Shown: positions 22,985 to 35,335 of the stretch, piece after piece
Layout of the letters: every line of letters begins with the position of its first letter
Position numbering within the stretch: the first letter of the stretch is position 1
Assembly (NCBI RefSeq): GCF_002865645.1
Contig: NW_020194541.1
Span: 785,181 to 849,180, forward strand
DNA length: 64,000 nt
Direction of reading: 5' to 3'
Source: Hyaloscypha bicolor E
Lineage: Eukaryota > Ascomycota > Leotiomycetes > Helotiales > Hyaloscyphaceae
Program-made: the position numbers and the translations under genes
The notes under the pieces: model-generated
Database searches by the model: none
The model's input: only the letters and a program-made list of their open reading frames with translations
Told to the model about the DNA's origin: nothing

Positions 22985-23594
22985 ATGGCAACCGAAGTAG
23001 CAGCCCGCGCCTTCTTCGCTGCGCCCTACTTCGCAGTCGTAGGCGCATCCTCCGACCCCACGAAATTCGGACACAAGAGTACCTCTCCATCCCTTTCCGT
23101 TTCCCTTTCCCTTTCCCTTTCCCTCCCCTTTGCCCTTCCCATCCCACTTTCCCCTCCCTCCCCTTCCCTTCACCCACCGCTCTGGCCCAGCCTCCCCCCT
23201 CTTAACCAAACTGACAACCCCAGTATTCGCCTGGTATACTCACCACGCTCTCCCGGCAACGCCAATTAACCCCTCATCCACCAGCATCTCCATCGCCTCA
23301 CAATCCTACCCCACACTCGCCTCCCTCTCTCTCCTGCCCCACCCAACCGAAACATCTGTCTCCATTATCACACCCCCGAAAGTCACGAAGAAGGTACTAG
23401 AGGAAGCGAAGAAACTGGGGATTAAAGGCGTTTGGTTGCAGCCGGGCAGTTTCGATGATGAGATTCTGAAGGATATGCTGGACGGGTGGAAGGAGACGGG
23501 CGTTGGGGGCGATGGGGGGAGGGGTGGAGAGGGCTGGTGTGTGCTTGTTGATGGGGAGAGGGTGGCAAAGGCTGCGGGGGTGCATAAGTTGTGA
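22985..23594 (+). CDS. CoA-binding domain (YccU/CoA_binding_2-like) protein
   Basis: Two exons (22985-23078 and 23224-23594) encode 154 residues. The fold is a Rossmann-like CoA-binding domain of the small single-domain type found in bacteria and fungi; its role is not established. The N-terminus carries the nucleotide-loop motif FAVVGASSDPTKFGHK (16-31). Later blocks ETSVSIITPPKV and GIKGVWLQPGSFDDE match the family's second half. The intron (145 nt, phase 1) interrupts just after FGHK, joining an A to TA to give Ile before FAWY; its long pyrimidine tract contains a CCCTTT microsatellite. The C-terminus has a Gly-rich insertion before EGWCVLVDGERV. Probably cytosolic, as there is no signal peptide. 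Confidence 0.88.
23091..23132 (+). repeat. CCCTTT microsatellite inside an intron
   Basis: Imperfect repeats of CCCTTT within the single intron of the CoA-binding gene extend its polypyrimidine stretch. It is not the telomeric CCCTAA unit. Confidence 0.8.
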
Positions 23595-26294
23595 AGGGAG
23601 AGAGAGATGGGATGGCGTTCTGGGTTGGGGATTGAACTGGAGTACCGCATACCCGCGTAATGATTGATGAAGACGAACTGCAAAGATCTAAAGATGGATC
23701 GAGATCATGACTGGATCGCTTGGGGTGGATTTGAGCGGAATACTGGCATGATCACCACGGAAATAGGATTTTCCAGCTGGATGTATGGGATGAACATCGC
23801 GGCCCCATGGCCTTGCATAACATTGGGAACAAGATGTGTGCTTCAGGGGTTCTGCCATTTCGCAGCGTATGGTCAGCACATTTGCATGGCACGATTTCCA
23901 CCAGCTTCGTAAGTGTGGAATATGAGCAGGTCACCCTTTGTGACCTTTAAGGAATGGTGGTTAGGGACTTTCAAACCAGATGCCTTCACTCCTCTTTGTC
24001 CTCGATCACAGCATCTTAGTCAATTCCTAACAAAACGTTCCCGTTTCACTAACATGGATCTTTGAATGACACATCCGTCATGCTCGAGCCTGGCACTGGA
24101 AGGGAGATGAGCAGAGAGGAGGGCAACTTGCATTAATTCGCGGGTTGTTGAGACAGCCTTTCAATCACAACCTTTATTTAGTCTTCTTGCACTATTGCCA
24201 AGTTCTTTCCTCCGGCTGATTTTTGTTGTCACTCATGAATTTGTTGTCAACCTCCTTGAAAATAATTCGACATCCGCGAATAGTAAAGGATTATTCGTCC
24301 CATACTTTGCTCATTACGTTGCGTACATATTGTTTTCGTTGTCATGCCATTTAGGAGGAGCCTTGGCTCGTGGTATTCTCAGACATTGAAGTTGCCTTGC
24401 TGGACATGTTCGAGTTGGTGTTGCTTGCTGTTAAGGTTTAAATACCCCTTCCTTTCCCCACAATGGAAGAGTGTGAATGTGGATGGATTGTGGCGAGGCC
24501 AATTCGCCGAGGCTCGAGGCTCGAGGCACTTAAAAAACTCGCAAAGTGCGGGTTCTTGCCGAGTGAATATCAAAAATAACCCCCAAAAGCGAGCCGACAC
24601 TAAGTGAAGAAGTTGTGAAAGCGATGCAGTTTGGATTCGTGCGTTGTGCAACGAAACATCAATGTTCTAGGAACAGTAATTCACTTGAATGTGAACGTGA
24701 GGCTGAGTTGATACAGATACTCACATTCTCTGCATTTCAAAGTCCTGAAAGGGCTGGAACATTTAGAATCTCCTCCTCGATTCCTAACCTGGACTGGAAG
24801 TCTCGAAGCCCTCACCGACTACAATCAATGATGAGAAGTCACAGCAAGCAACCCAACTCGTTCCATTACGCCATTTCTCCTTCAGGTTTTGGTTGCCTAA
24901 AGGCTTCGTGCTTCTCCGGTTTCCAAGGCCGAGGTACGAGTTCGGTGATCACGAGAAGAGAGTTACGCGAGTAGAGTTCACCATTCGGAAAGGAGAATTG
25001 GAAGACCCCTAAATACGAGCTTCACATCACGAGGAGATGCTTTGACCACAGAAGTTCCGAGATGCGAGGTAATTTGTACCAGCTCACGGTTACGAGCATT
25101 ACTCTAAGTAATCACTAAACAGCAAGATACGAGCAGCGTTTGCTCGTCAACCCATTCCAGGAAATCGATGTTCACCGTCAGTTCGGATCTCAGCTTCTTG
25201 GCAGCTGAGTTCACGCCTCGGCTGACGCACAGTTTACGATGTGCTGGTCTAGCTCTTGCGCCCAGGCGATGTTGCCTCCTCAGGTTGAGATGGTGGCTAC
25301 CTGGAGCAGCGGGGTGAGATCTGACAACCAGCGGGTCACGTGCTATCACACTTTGAGGAGAGGAAAGAATTCGCGACTCCTCTTTGGCATTCTCTGACTT
25401 TCGTCCAACTCTAAAATAAGACTGGCGTTCAATACCTTCCATGATTTGTCAGGCCACAGTCTTCCGTTCGCTGCGGCCTGCCTCCATTTGTTGCATATCT
25501 GCATATCGCGTGCAATGACCATCAGGCAATCCTTGCAGCATCCTTCTCATGCTCCTCACAAGGCTGACTGCGCCATCCGTGCTCCTTCGCACACCCTCGC
25601 ACACCCTCGTTCTCAAGGCTGCAGTTTCTCGTATCATGATTTGTCGAGCTGCACGAGGCATCTGATTTTACGATGTCAGCCTGTCAGGCGTCACCGCCTC
25701 ATGGACGCCAGCTCCACTGCCACGCTGGAAATAGCATGATCACCCAACCCCGCAGACGCCACCAGAACCCCAGGCCCCGCTGTCAGCGTAACCTTATTCC
25801 AAAGTTACACAACCTCGAAAAGTCTGACATTCTGCAGGCATCCTACGGTTGTTTGCCAGAATCACCAGACCATCAGGGCAAGTAATCTGCTGCAAGCGCA
25901 GTTTCATACACTGGTGCTTTGCGTTATCTTTGATTGCTTTCAAGTTGCGTTCCGAGAGACAAACTCCATTGTTCATCGTCCTCGGTTTCTTGCTCTGGAG
26001 GCTCTTACTGTGTTTATCATGCACGTCAGACTTCGCCTCGGAGCCGGGAAATGGGATGCGGCGGAGGACGCCATCTCAAGAAATCGTGAGCACACTCAAC
26101 TCAGCCCCCAAGCCCAAGTCTTCCGGCTCTTCGTGTCAGATGATAACTTGGCTTCACTATGCTCGATCATTGGAAGTTTCGTTGTGCAGCGCTACGTGAG
26201 TGAGCACGCAAACACGATGCTCAGCTCTTGCCATGGCTTGGCCCTTCCTGTGAGCATAAGCCTGATGATCAGTAAGACTTCTCCAACGTTCACG
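23595..26294. other. Long intergenic stretch, no supported gene
   Basis: About 2.7 kb of ordinary composition with many short frames on both strands, none of which I recognise or would splice into a convincing protein. There are minor tandem copies of CGAGGCT near 24508-24526. A lineage-specific gene or non-coding RNA cannot be excluded. Confidence 0.5.
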
Positions 26295-26301
26295 TATATA
26301 A
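26295..26301 (+). promoter_or_regulatory. TATA box before the secreted-protein gene
   Basis: TATATAA lies 136 bp upstream of the ATG at 26437 and is followed by a C/T/A-rich leader, typical of strongly expressed fungal genes. Confidence 0.45.
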
Positions 26302-26436
26302 CACTCAAGATGTTCCTGCTGGATGATATTCTTTTCATCCTCATCACACTCTCAAACCCTCAAACACTCTAACAATCACCTGATCTTTCTTTATACACTT
26401 CACATCCAGCTCATCTTCACCTCCACCTCAGACAAG

Positions 26437-27096
26437 ATGTACTTCTCAACCCTCTGCGGAGTCGCTGCTGCCTCCTTGGCATTGGTCAGTGCCACTCCCA
26501 TCCAAAAGCGCTACAACACCTACACCATCACTTTCATTGGCGCCGCCGGTGCACAATACACGGTCCCCGTCCCCTTCGACGGCCAATCCCACGACACCGG
26601 CAACGCGCTCTCCATCTCCAGCGTCTCGGCCCCATCCCCGGTTAACATTGCCGCCCAATGCATCCTCGAGACCGTCGACTTCCCCCCCGCGCTCGTCAGC
26701 CAAGGCCACGGCGTCTGGACTGTCGGTCCCCCACAGACCGTCCTATCAATCTCCTGCACTGAATCATCCTCGCCTCCTCCTCCACCACCATCAACAGACT
26801 ACGTAACCATCGAGTTCGACGGCGCGGACCCATCGCTCGGCGCCAAGTTCAGCCTGCAAATCCCGCTTGATGGCGCTGCTCACAATGTCAACAATGCGCT
26901 CTCTATCTCGGCTGTTGTCGAGACCTATGGAAGCATCGATCTGAGCACCAACTGCAAGTTCGTCGGTGTCGATTCGAACAAAGGCCCTGCGGCCGCACCA
27001 GTCCTGGCTCCTGCTGGCAGCAACAGATGGCAGGTTGGCCCGCCTCAGACGATTCTGAGTGTGGCCTGCTTCTTGCATGCCAACCCCGGCCACTAG
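26437..27096 (+). CDS. Secreted protein of two tandem repeats, function unknown
   Basis: Intronless, 219 residues. I chose the ATG at 26437 rather than upstream in-frame codons because it starts a clear signal peptide (1-20, ending SATP) followed by a Kex2-type KR site (24-25). The mature protein is a duplication: repeat 1 (about 27-107) and repeat 2 (about 121-211). Both hold a β-type start (YTITF / YVTIEF), a P-x-DG block, NALSIS (56-61 and 153-158) and VGPPQT-V/I-LS near the end. Each repeat has two cysteines (C75/C107 and C173/C211), probably one disulfide each. A Ser/Pro linker with six prolines joins them. I do not recognise a named family. The small secreted, Cys-paired form could be a cell-wall protein or effector; that is inference. 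Confidence 0.75.
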   Translation: MYFSTLCGVAAASLALVSATPIQKRYNTYTITFIGAAGAQYTVPVPFDGQSHDTGNALSISSVSAPSPVNIAAQCILETVDFPPALVSQGHGVWTVGPPQTVLSISCTESSSPPPPPPSTDYVTIEFDGADPSLGAKFSLQIPLDGAAHNVNNALSISAVVETYGSIDLSTNCKFVGVDSNKGPAAAPVLAPAGSNRWQVGPPQTILSVACFLHANPGH

Positions 27097-29101
27097 ATCC
27101 GCACTTTTGTGAGAGGAATGGCTTACGAATGGATGAATTGGGATAGATGGCGCAGATTAGGGTTTTAATCAGTCTGAAAAACGGATATTGCATCAATTGG
27201 GCATTTGGGTTTGGATTTGGATTGCATTTAGCACTAATCGGGCATTGGGCGGTGCATTAAACAGTCCTTGCATTTGCTTTGCAGCGCCTCCTTCAGCTGA
27301 GTGGTTAGAAATAAAATACCACACCTTTCAAGATCCACTCCTCTCTTGGCTTCAAACTCGCGGCATTTTCTAGAATTGACTTGAGCTCCGAGTCTCTAAA
27401 ACAACTCCGGTTCAAGTTTTGGAATTCTGCATAGCCATATTTAAATCTCTCTCCCAGTGCGTCTGGTAGCTACCACGTTCCGGCATCCGATAATCGCCAT
27501 CCCGCCCCATGGGTCTCCAAAGATGCGATGATGATCACGATTAACAAAAACCTTGTGTAATGCGACGTTCCAAGCCCCATCGGTTGTTTCCCCATCTAGT
27601 GGAAGTCGTCAGACAGAATGACAACAGCTAGAGAGTTGACAGCAAAAGGCTCTGGACATTGGATGAACCTAATGTTTTTTCCAAGTTCCACATTTTGAGA
27701 AAGTTTTGCTGTTCAGGTTCAAATATGTTTTCCAACCCTACACTCAACCGTTGACTTAATAAGATATCCTCAGTATAAAAGTGGTGTCGTGAGCTAGAAA
27801 TCGATATAACGACCACTATCCTGCAACAAAGTGTGAGGCGTAGCAATTAGGCGATTCCACTTCCACCGATCTACAGTGGACTTGTGTTTAGACATCTGGG
27901 GAATTGCTATCTTGTTAAGTTGTGGAATGTGGGTTTGTGTTGCTAGGGAGTAGAGAGACAGGGAATGCAAGGGAAATGATAAGGGTTCTAATGTCAGATG
28001 TTTTCTTTTGTTAAGGAAGTTTTACTGTCAACTTTTGACAAAAGAAAACTCGCTCCTAGCATTTATTCAAGGAGGTGAGGAGCAATAACAACAATAGTTC
28101 TTACATTGCCCCGTATCGCACTCGAATGCTCCTCATCCCCCACTACCAACACAGCGAAGTTTAAGTCTCGAGAGGGGGAACCAAGTCCAACTTACGCAGC
28201 AACAAGTCGATGTCAGCAACGGGAAACTTATTATCTTCCTTCTGCCATCCCTCGACATTGACAACGAAGTTCAGAAGGCTACAAGGCGGTAATAAATAAC
28301 GACCCGACAACACCGGTACATGATCGTCTGAGACTTGTTACGTTTCGGCTGGTGTATGGAACGGTGAGTCATATTGTTGTCTACCTGCTGGTTCGTTCTG
28401 CTTTTGCCATTGACATCCTAGGTTTGAAGTCAGGTGGTACGCTGTTCTCGAGCTTGTGATTTTCAATAAAGCAGGCAAAAGTTGAGCTCGGATTTACCGA
28501 TCTCGGCACGACAGCACTAGTGTGTCCTATGGCTTGCTCTGAAAAGAGAATATATGGGCGTCTTCTCAGCAGCGTTGATTCGAGTAAAAGTAGAGCTGGA
28601 CTGCCTAAGCGAGTCCTGGAGCTTTATCCTGACGAAGTTGGAAGGAAAGCATCGAGGTTCGGGGAAGCCGTTGTGTTGAGCCTGGAATCGAAGCGGATTT
28701 CTCTTTAAAATTCGATGAACGCTTTAATAACAGAGCTTTGTTGTCACAAAAGAGTTTGCTGTCCAGGGATGGGTTGGTGTAAACTTTAATTATAGTATAT
28801 CCTTGGTGTTTACAAGCTCATCTCAACCGAAATATTCAGGCCGTTCACCATAGTTTGCTACTTGCACAACACGTTTCGTCGATTATACAGGACAGATTAG
28901 AGACATGTAACAGAATCGAAAAGAGAATATCCTCATTCCGTGTTTTAATTGGAACTACAGGTAGACATTTGTTCTAAAGAACTTTGCATTAACTAGTATT
29001 GTGCAAAAGAAAGAGCTAAGTGTTTTCCAAATCAAGGAGAGAGTGTGATTCAGAACGTCCTGCAGGACATTGCCTCGTTGAAAGTTCAGAAGAACCTAAT
29101 A
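27097..29101. other. Intergenic stretch, no supported gene
   Basis: Ordinary to slightly AT-rich DNA. The short open frames (for example 28520-28708 on plus and 27846-27628 on minus) have no recognisable content and overlap frames on the other strand. Confidence 0.5.
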
Positions 29102-30119
29102 CTAGTGCAAGCGAAGATCGACAACTTGCCAATATAAAAGCTTGAAAGCCTTTCCCTTCATCAAACCGTGTGTATAACATCCCTCGATCAATCTAAACAT
29201 GCCCTCCCGCCGACTACTGGGACGAAGAACAGATGGAACTCTACCCTCTTTGAAGATACTAATTAGATCCCCATTCTCAGTATATAGTGGTACAAGCCCA
29301 ACATATCCACTCCTCGTCCCACACATCTTTTAATAATCAAGAACGCCTAAAGCCATAATATAGTGCTCTGGCATAGAGTCCAGCATGTCCTCTTGGGTAA
29401 GAATAATAAATATGCTGTTCATATCTTCCCGCATGGCCTTGTATTGCTCGCCATATTCTGCTAGAGCCTCTCTGACTATTTCCCACTTTTTTGGCAACAA
29501 GCGTTCTCCATTTGACTCCGAACGGAGATTCGCCAGTCGGATGTAATGCAAGATCCTCAGAGATGAGATCTATTTCATCGAAGACCTTGCTAGCTTCTGA
29601 TATCTGGAAATAACCCCTTGGTTTATTAAATGGGGGGGACGTAGCGACGCGTTCAATGGTGTCCACAACACCTCCGGAAATAAGTAGTTCATCCAAATAC
29701 CCGAAGCGAAGGTTTACTCGTGAACTGCCTCCCGCATTATAGAAACCACTGTCTACAATGCCCAAGGGAAGCACCAATATTGTAAGAGTAGGGACAGGTG
29801 TGAACAAGCTACAAATCCAGGAGGGAACCTTTGGGTCCGCCGGTTTAGTTGCTGATCTGAGTAGAACCACCATGTATTGGTCTTTCTCTACCAGAATTGA
29901 GACATGCCGGCGGAAGATTTTCCAATCCAAAATCTCGTAGTAATCCGGCTGGAGTTGCTGACGTTCTTCGGAAACCAAATCATTGGCAAAGCTAAGTAAT
30001 GCGAAAAGGCGGTCTCTTGGAATTGTAGCCTCGGCTGCTTGGGTACAGTCAATTAGACTTAAAAGTGAGTAACCCGGAGATTCTGTACTGTGCACCGATT
30101 CTGCGGATTTGCCAGACAC
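29102..30119 (-). pseudogene. Relic of a HET-type heterokaryon incompatibility gene
   Basis: The minus strand preserves the part of a HET-family protein downstream of the HET domain: a PRDRLFALLSFANDL block, LQPDYYE, a VPSWICSLFT stretch and, in another frame, GYVGLVPLYTENGDLI followed by GRVPSVLRP, FRLIEGCYTHGLMKGKA. This tail is typical of fungal HET proteins, which trigger cell death on fusion of unlike strains. The N-terminal HET domain is absent: a TAG lies just upstream at about 30140 and nothing like the domain follows. The frame changes near 29545 (between SEDLALH and YIRLANL) and again near 29330, so at least two frameshifts or unrecognised introns break the reading. I call it a truncated, decayed gene. 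Confidence 0.72.
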
Positions 30120-32636
30120 GCCGAAATATGCGCTAAAAATCGGTATTGGTAGAAGACGTTGTTCTCACGTCCGCCAGCTTGTATCTTTTGTTATTCCGGA
30201 ATGGGAAGAAGAAATAGCTTCTTCCAGCAAAATGTCACTTGTAACAGGAGAATTGGGGGTGAGTATAGTGCTTACTGCACTTACTTGACATGTTCAAAGT
30301 AAGAACTCATAAATTCAGTGAATAATGGGCAATGTGATTAAAGCAGATGAAGTATAAAAAAGTTCGCATTTCGTTCAGCATTGCGAGATTGGCAATTGCT
30401 TGGCAAATGATAACAATGTTTGTTTTGACAGCCGAAGCTCAACACAGGGCTGGAGAGTTTAAATGTCCTCAGAGTGCCAATAAGCTTTGAATTTTCCGAA
30501 TTCAGGGAGCCTCGGAAATAGGGTCCAGCGTTAAGCTATTTGAGATGCCTTCTCTTCCTCGGACCATGAGATTCCGCACTGCCTCGCAGATTGCTGTGCT
30601 GTGTCCCTCTTGGCGAAGAGAGGATTTTTGTAGCTCGGAGCTGTGAATTACTAGCAGGCGGAAATTGCCTTCTTCTCACCGCAACACTATTCACTGACGG
30701 CAGATGACCATGCTGCGCCGCTACTCCACAATTTCTGTGGAAATGCTCCACTGGCTGGAGAACTTCTCCTGTCACGGGATGCGGGGTTCGGAGCTGGCTT
30801 TTCAGCGGGTGGTCTTGCTCAAGGCCGGCCTGGAACACCGGAAATAACGGGAATAACGGAAAGGACGAGCCACGCCAAAGACCTTCACACTGGCAAGTCT
30901 TTTACTGTAGGATCTATTATTACCTGAGACATTGAACATCGGACTTTGCGGAACAGACCTCCACGTGGATCACGTGCAGTCCCCCGTACCCTCGAAAGGA
31001 GACGTCTGAATAAGGTTGAAATGATTACTCTTCACTTGACGAATGCGGTCTAAATAAAGTTGAGTTTGTGATTACTCTTCCCCTAAAAGGACCACTCAGT
31101 TATATGCCCCTTAAGCCTCTCAAATTCCTGTACCCCTAATCACCCAATTCTCTTTCTCAACTCTTCGTCTCCGTCTTTTACATCCAAAATTTCATCCAAA
31201 TTCTTGCCTCTACTCGATTGGCCCAATTGGCCTCTAGCCTCGGCATGGTGCGGTATCCGACGAGCTTCGGCGCTCCGCGAAGTCCGGCTTGCAACCGCTT
31301 TCTCTAGTCTGGAGTGCGTGCAGATTTTAACTCATGATGGCGTGGCTTCACGGCCCACACATTTCGGCTGTCATGGCTGAGTTTCTTTCCAAGCTCTGTT
31401 CCCGGAAGATATTTATCTAACGGGATGTCGAAAATTTGCCCAGTCTTCTTGCTCCCAAGTATTAATAGTCACGTGCAGCTCTCGCTTCGGCCGAGCAAGT
31501 TTCCCGCCAAGGTTTCCCAACCTCACGCCATCATCCTTTACCTCCAGCTGCCGATACAGAATTCACACACGCACCTCAGATCTCCAGCTCCCCTTCCCGC
31601 CCCTCCTCTGCATCGGCAAGGACTTGGTCCGTCTTCCAATTGCCCAATCCGCATTGCTGTCGTGCGCAACAAGGACTCCACGTCCCCAGAGCTCACATTC
31701 CCCGCATTCTCGGCTCGAAGATGTGTTATTCCCACCAAGCCCAACGCCGCATGGCCCACAAAGTTCACAACCCTTCCACTGGACCGGCAATGGCGCTCGG
31801 GTCGTCATCCAGTAGCCCGTCGTGGCGTTCGTTGTCCAGGACACGAGTCGTGACACGGGAAGCATATTCGAAATTGTCTGTGGTACGCAGCTGCTTCGCT
31901 CGCCCCCCTATTGGCCAAGCAAGAAAGCGCCATGATTCCGTTCCGTTACTCCATGACGTGACATGACTACCCTTGCGACGTCTCATGTTCGAGACGTCGA
32001 GATATTGAGCCCACAACGTATGCAGTTCGTGTCAACACAAACCATCCCCTGAGCCTGCCTCTCAACGTTCCTCAAAGGGACACCAACGGCCTGAATGGCC
32101 ATTGACTCCTCGGCCTCAGCACAACCAACCTATGGAAGTCGCCCCTGGACGACCTAATATCCGGCCAGTTTGGTCCTTTCGACCTGGCCTGAAGCTATGG
32201 GCTTATGGGCGTTAGAGTTGGATCCACTCTCAATTGACTCCCAATTGAAACCAGCTGCATCCGGATAGTTCACAGATCTACAAAAGACCCAACGCCAGTG
32301 CACCACGCTTGCACTATTTTGGACAGCTTCCCCTCAAGGATTTGACCTCTCAAGTTGGCCAGCGTCACCTAAGATCGCCTGATCCGCTGGTAGCAGTTAG
32401 CATCGTGAGTACTGCGACTTCTTAGCTGGGTCCCAGGGGGTCCGCAAGTGCGGAGATGTGGAGGTGAACCCAAGCTACATAACTATTTGAAGCCCCCTTC
32501 CCCAGATCCAGGCCTTCTGTGTATCTCACTGTTTGTGTCTCCCGTCTTCCCATTATTGCAAGCTAGCTCGCTTGTCTCTTCCTTCCGTCTCCTTCCAAGA
32601 AACAATCCCTTCCAGCAACACTCCGACGTCTCCGAG
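30120..32636. other. Long intergenic region upstream of the GPR1/FUN34/YaaH gene
   Basis: About 2.5 kb with several open frames on both strands (for example 31425-31853 on plus, 30838-30536 on minus). None shows a family I know and they overlap one another. The final part must hold the promoter and 5' UTR of the transporter-family gene at 32637. Confidence 0.45.
31976..31999. repeat. Palindrome CGACGTCTC-6-GAGACGTCG
   Basis: Perfect 9-bp inverted arms around a 6-nt spacer, each containing GACGTC, close to the core of bZIP/CRE-type sites. It lies about 640 bp upstream of the transporter-family gene. Use as a regulator site is inference. Confidence 0.4.
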
Positions 32637-33682
32637 ATGGCTACAGAACAAAACGCTCAGGCTCGTGCAAACGGGAATGGCGACCCTTTGGAAAAGGATT
32701 TCTCTAACCAAAACAATGGATACACAAACGGTGCGAACACATATCACATGAACGACACCAACATGGATCACGACACCGCGTTGGGGAGGATCCGTACCGC
32801 TGGCAGCATTTCCATCTCCCCCGAACTGTTCGAGAAGATCTATCTCTCTCCTCAAAATTCTGTTAAAGGTGATCTCCGAAAGACCTTCGGTAACCCTACG
32901 CCTGTGTGAGTTTCCATCGTAAGCAATGAAATTTCTGTTCGCTAACATATTGCCAGCGCTCTTCTCGGATTCTTGCTCTCCCTTTCTCCTCTTTCTTGCG
33001 ACTTGATGGGCTGGCGAGGCGCTGGAGGCAACGGCGCAGCTGGAATGTAAGAGCTCTCCCTCCCACCCTAATATCCTCGCTAACCCCTCCCAGCGGTTCC
33101 TACTACTTCTTCGGCGGCCTCCTCATGATCGTTGGCGGCTTCCTCGAGTTCATCCTCGGCAACACCTTCCCCTTCGTGGTCTTCATCTCCTTCGGGGCCT
33201 TCTGGCTCACCTTCGCGGCAACCTTACAGCCCTTCTACTACGCCTATGGCCTCTACGCACCCGCTGGGGAACCTGAAGCCGCGGGTCTCGGAACAGTAGG
33301 CTTCACCGCATCGTTCGGCTTCTTCCTTGTCTTCATGGGCGTGCTCTGCTTCATCTACCTCATCTGCTCGCTGCGCACAAACGTCGTCTTCGTCGTCATC
33401 TTCTTCACTCTCGTCATTGCGTTCGGCCTCCTGTCTGGCGCGTACTGGCAACTCGCTAATGCTTATGGAAACGGCAACGATCCAGCGACTATTGCGCTTG
33501 CGGGCAGGCTCCAGAAGGCAGCGGGGGCGTTCACGTTCGTTACGGCCTTGGCGGGCTGGTGGATCTTCTTTGCTATCATGCTGGCGGCGCTAGATTTCCC
33601 GTTCCAAATCCCGGTGGGTGATTTGAGCACAATGATTAAGGGGTACAGCGAGAAGCAGAAGGCCAAGGAGAACATGGTTTAG
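32637..33682 (+). CDS. GPR1/FUN34/YaaH family membrane protein (Ady2/acetate transporter-like)
   Basis: Three exons (32637-32905, 32957-33046, 33094-33682) encode 315 residues. Members such as yeast Ady2/Ato move acetate or ammonium across the plasma membrane. The family signature NPTPVALLGF sits at 86-95, across intron 1. Residues 1-80 form a hydrophilic, Asn-rich cytosolic tail, followed by about six hydrophobic segments through SYYFFGGLLMIVGGFLEFILG, FPFVVFISFGAFWLTF, FTASFGFFLVFMGVLCF, VVFVVIFFTLVIAFGLLSG and the last around GWWIFFAIMLAALDF. The C-terminus is short and charged. The introns are 51 nt and 47 nt, with good donors (GTGAGT, GTAAGA) and branch sites (GCTAAC, CTAACC). The start is the first ATG after the pyrimidine-rich leader. 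Which ion it moves cannot be read from sequence. Confidence 0.94.
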
Positions 33683-35335
33683 TACCCAAGATGTCTTTCT
33701 TTGACTGGGGAGCGGGGATTCGGATCCATCTATCGTGGATGGAAATAACTAGACTGTGGAAATGGGTCGGCTGTCTTGATTCTCGAAGAGAGACACGTAT
33801 TGTACATAGTGTTGTGGCTTCGCTGCCATTTTGGTTGGTTGATTACTGCTTCTTGGAACGTCACAGTTCGGATAGCCGGGGTGCATTGGGAGGCCTTGCT
33901 GCGGAAAACTTCATCACAGTATCCTATCTAATACGCAGCACAATCTCAATTACCAAAACTCCATCATCTTGCTTCTTTCCTCGCCAAAGTTGTCACGGCA
34001 GTCGTGGAAAGCGTGGGGAACTCCATTTCTGGGAGAGCGTGGTGTCCATGCGTAAGTGGCGTGATCGAGCACCCGTCGAGCCGCACGGCGAATTTCCTTT
34101 CATCCGCGCGCTAATTTCCCCTTTCTTCTGTGGTGAGTTGATCTTCGAAGCTTGTTAGCCACCTCTAAACCTTCTTTGCGATTGGCGTTTGGGCCGTGCC
34201 CCTTTTACCATTCTGCAGGCGCCCCCTCGCCCCTTTTATGCAACGTATACTAAAGTAAGAAAATCCTCCTGCCCTATGCGTCTTTCCTAGAGAGAAGGAC
34301 GGATAGCAGTCACTAACTGTCTGTTGTCAGCCTTCGGCCCTCTGTCAATTCTGCAATCGTCCTCTCGCAGAGGCAGTGCTTTGACTCTCAGCAAGTTGAG
34401 ACTGTTGTGTTGAGATCTGCCTTTGAAATAGAGAATCAGTTTGAGGTCCCAGCACCCTCCTTGGAAATCGGATTGTCTTGTGGGAAGCTGCTTAATTCGC
34501 TCTATTCAGTAACAGCAGGAATTGAAAGATCTACAAAGGGCTCTCATATTTGTGATCACGTGTGGTGTATTCTTGACAATTGAACTGCATTGTAAACGGG
34601 TGATCAGGAAATCGATATTCAGTCTAAAGATATAAGTCTAATAGTAGTGATAGAGGATATATCGGCTGCGGAAACGAACGGGAAAAGGTCACGTGACACT
34701 CAAATTGACAATTCTCAACCTGGAAATCCGATGATGTTGCACTGCGAGATCTTATCGATTTGGCGCTACATCTCAGTACTTCGGCTTTCCCCTGAGGGGA
34801 CCGTATATGGACGCCACGCGCCTCCGCTTAGTCGTGATAACACCCGCCAAAGTTGTCAGCGAATCCAGCCTGGAAATCAAACCCCGATTAATTTCTTTAA
34901 TAGCCAGCACACTTAGGTTCCCTTAAAAACAACATTAATTAATGCGCAGTCTATAGGAGTGCCCTCTATAAGACTCTAAAAATTTAATTGGCATTATTAT
35001 GGAAATGAATATAGAACACGTTGATTTTCGGCCCTCATTTCCGTGTATCACGACTAACCGGAGGCGCGGTGGACGCCTATTTATGCTCGCTTAGTTTCAA
35101 ATAGATAAGAAAGCGGCGAAGCGTATGTTCCCCTCCTGGTTGGACTTGACACGGCCCCGTGCTTGCCGCCTAATGCACACGCGGGAAGATCGTCACAAAT
35201 TCACTTATAAAGCCTCACGAGTCACGATCCATTTTTTCTTTTCTAAATCTCAACGTTGCTGTACGAAGAGAATGGCAGCTCGATGTTTGCGACCTCGCAT
35301 CGCGTCCCGCCTTCGTTCCACCTTGGCATGAGCCG
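33683..35335. other. Intergenic stretch, no supported gene
   Basis: It includes the 3' region of the transporter-family gene and the promoter of the glycosyltransferase. The open frames present (for example 33691-34158) resemble no known family. A 34950-35080 segment is somewhat AT-rich. Confidence 0.5.

Noticed and set aside
23091..23132. Telomere-like repeat
   Set aside because: The unit is CCCTTT, not CCCTAA, and lies inside an intron.
22795..23269. Long frames over the start of the CoA-binding gene on both strands
   Set aside because: They owe their length to the CCCTTT-rich intron. The spliced model alone gives the family motifs.
31425..31966. Overlapping plus-strand frames of 142 and 108 codons
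   Set aside because: Two frames and the minus strand are all open here because of Pro/Ser-rich, C-rich sequence. No conserved motif supports any one of them.
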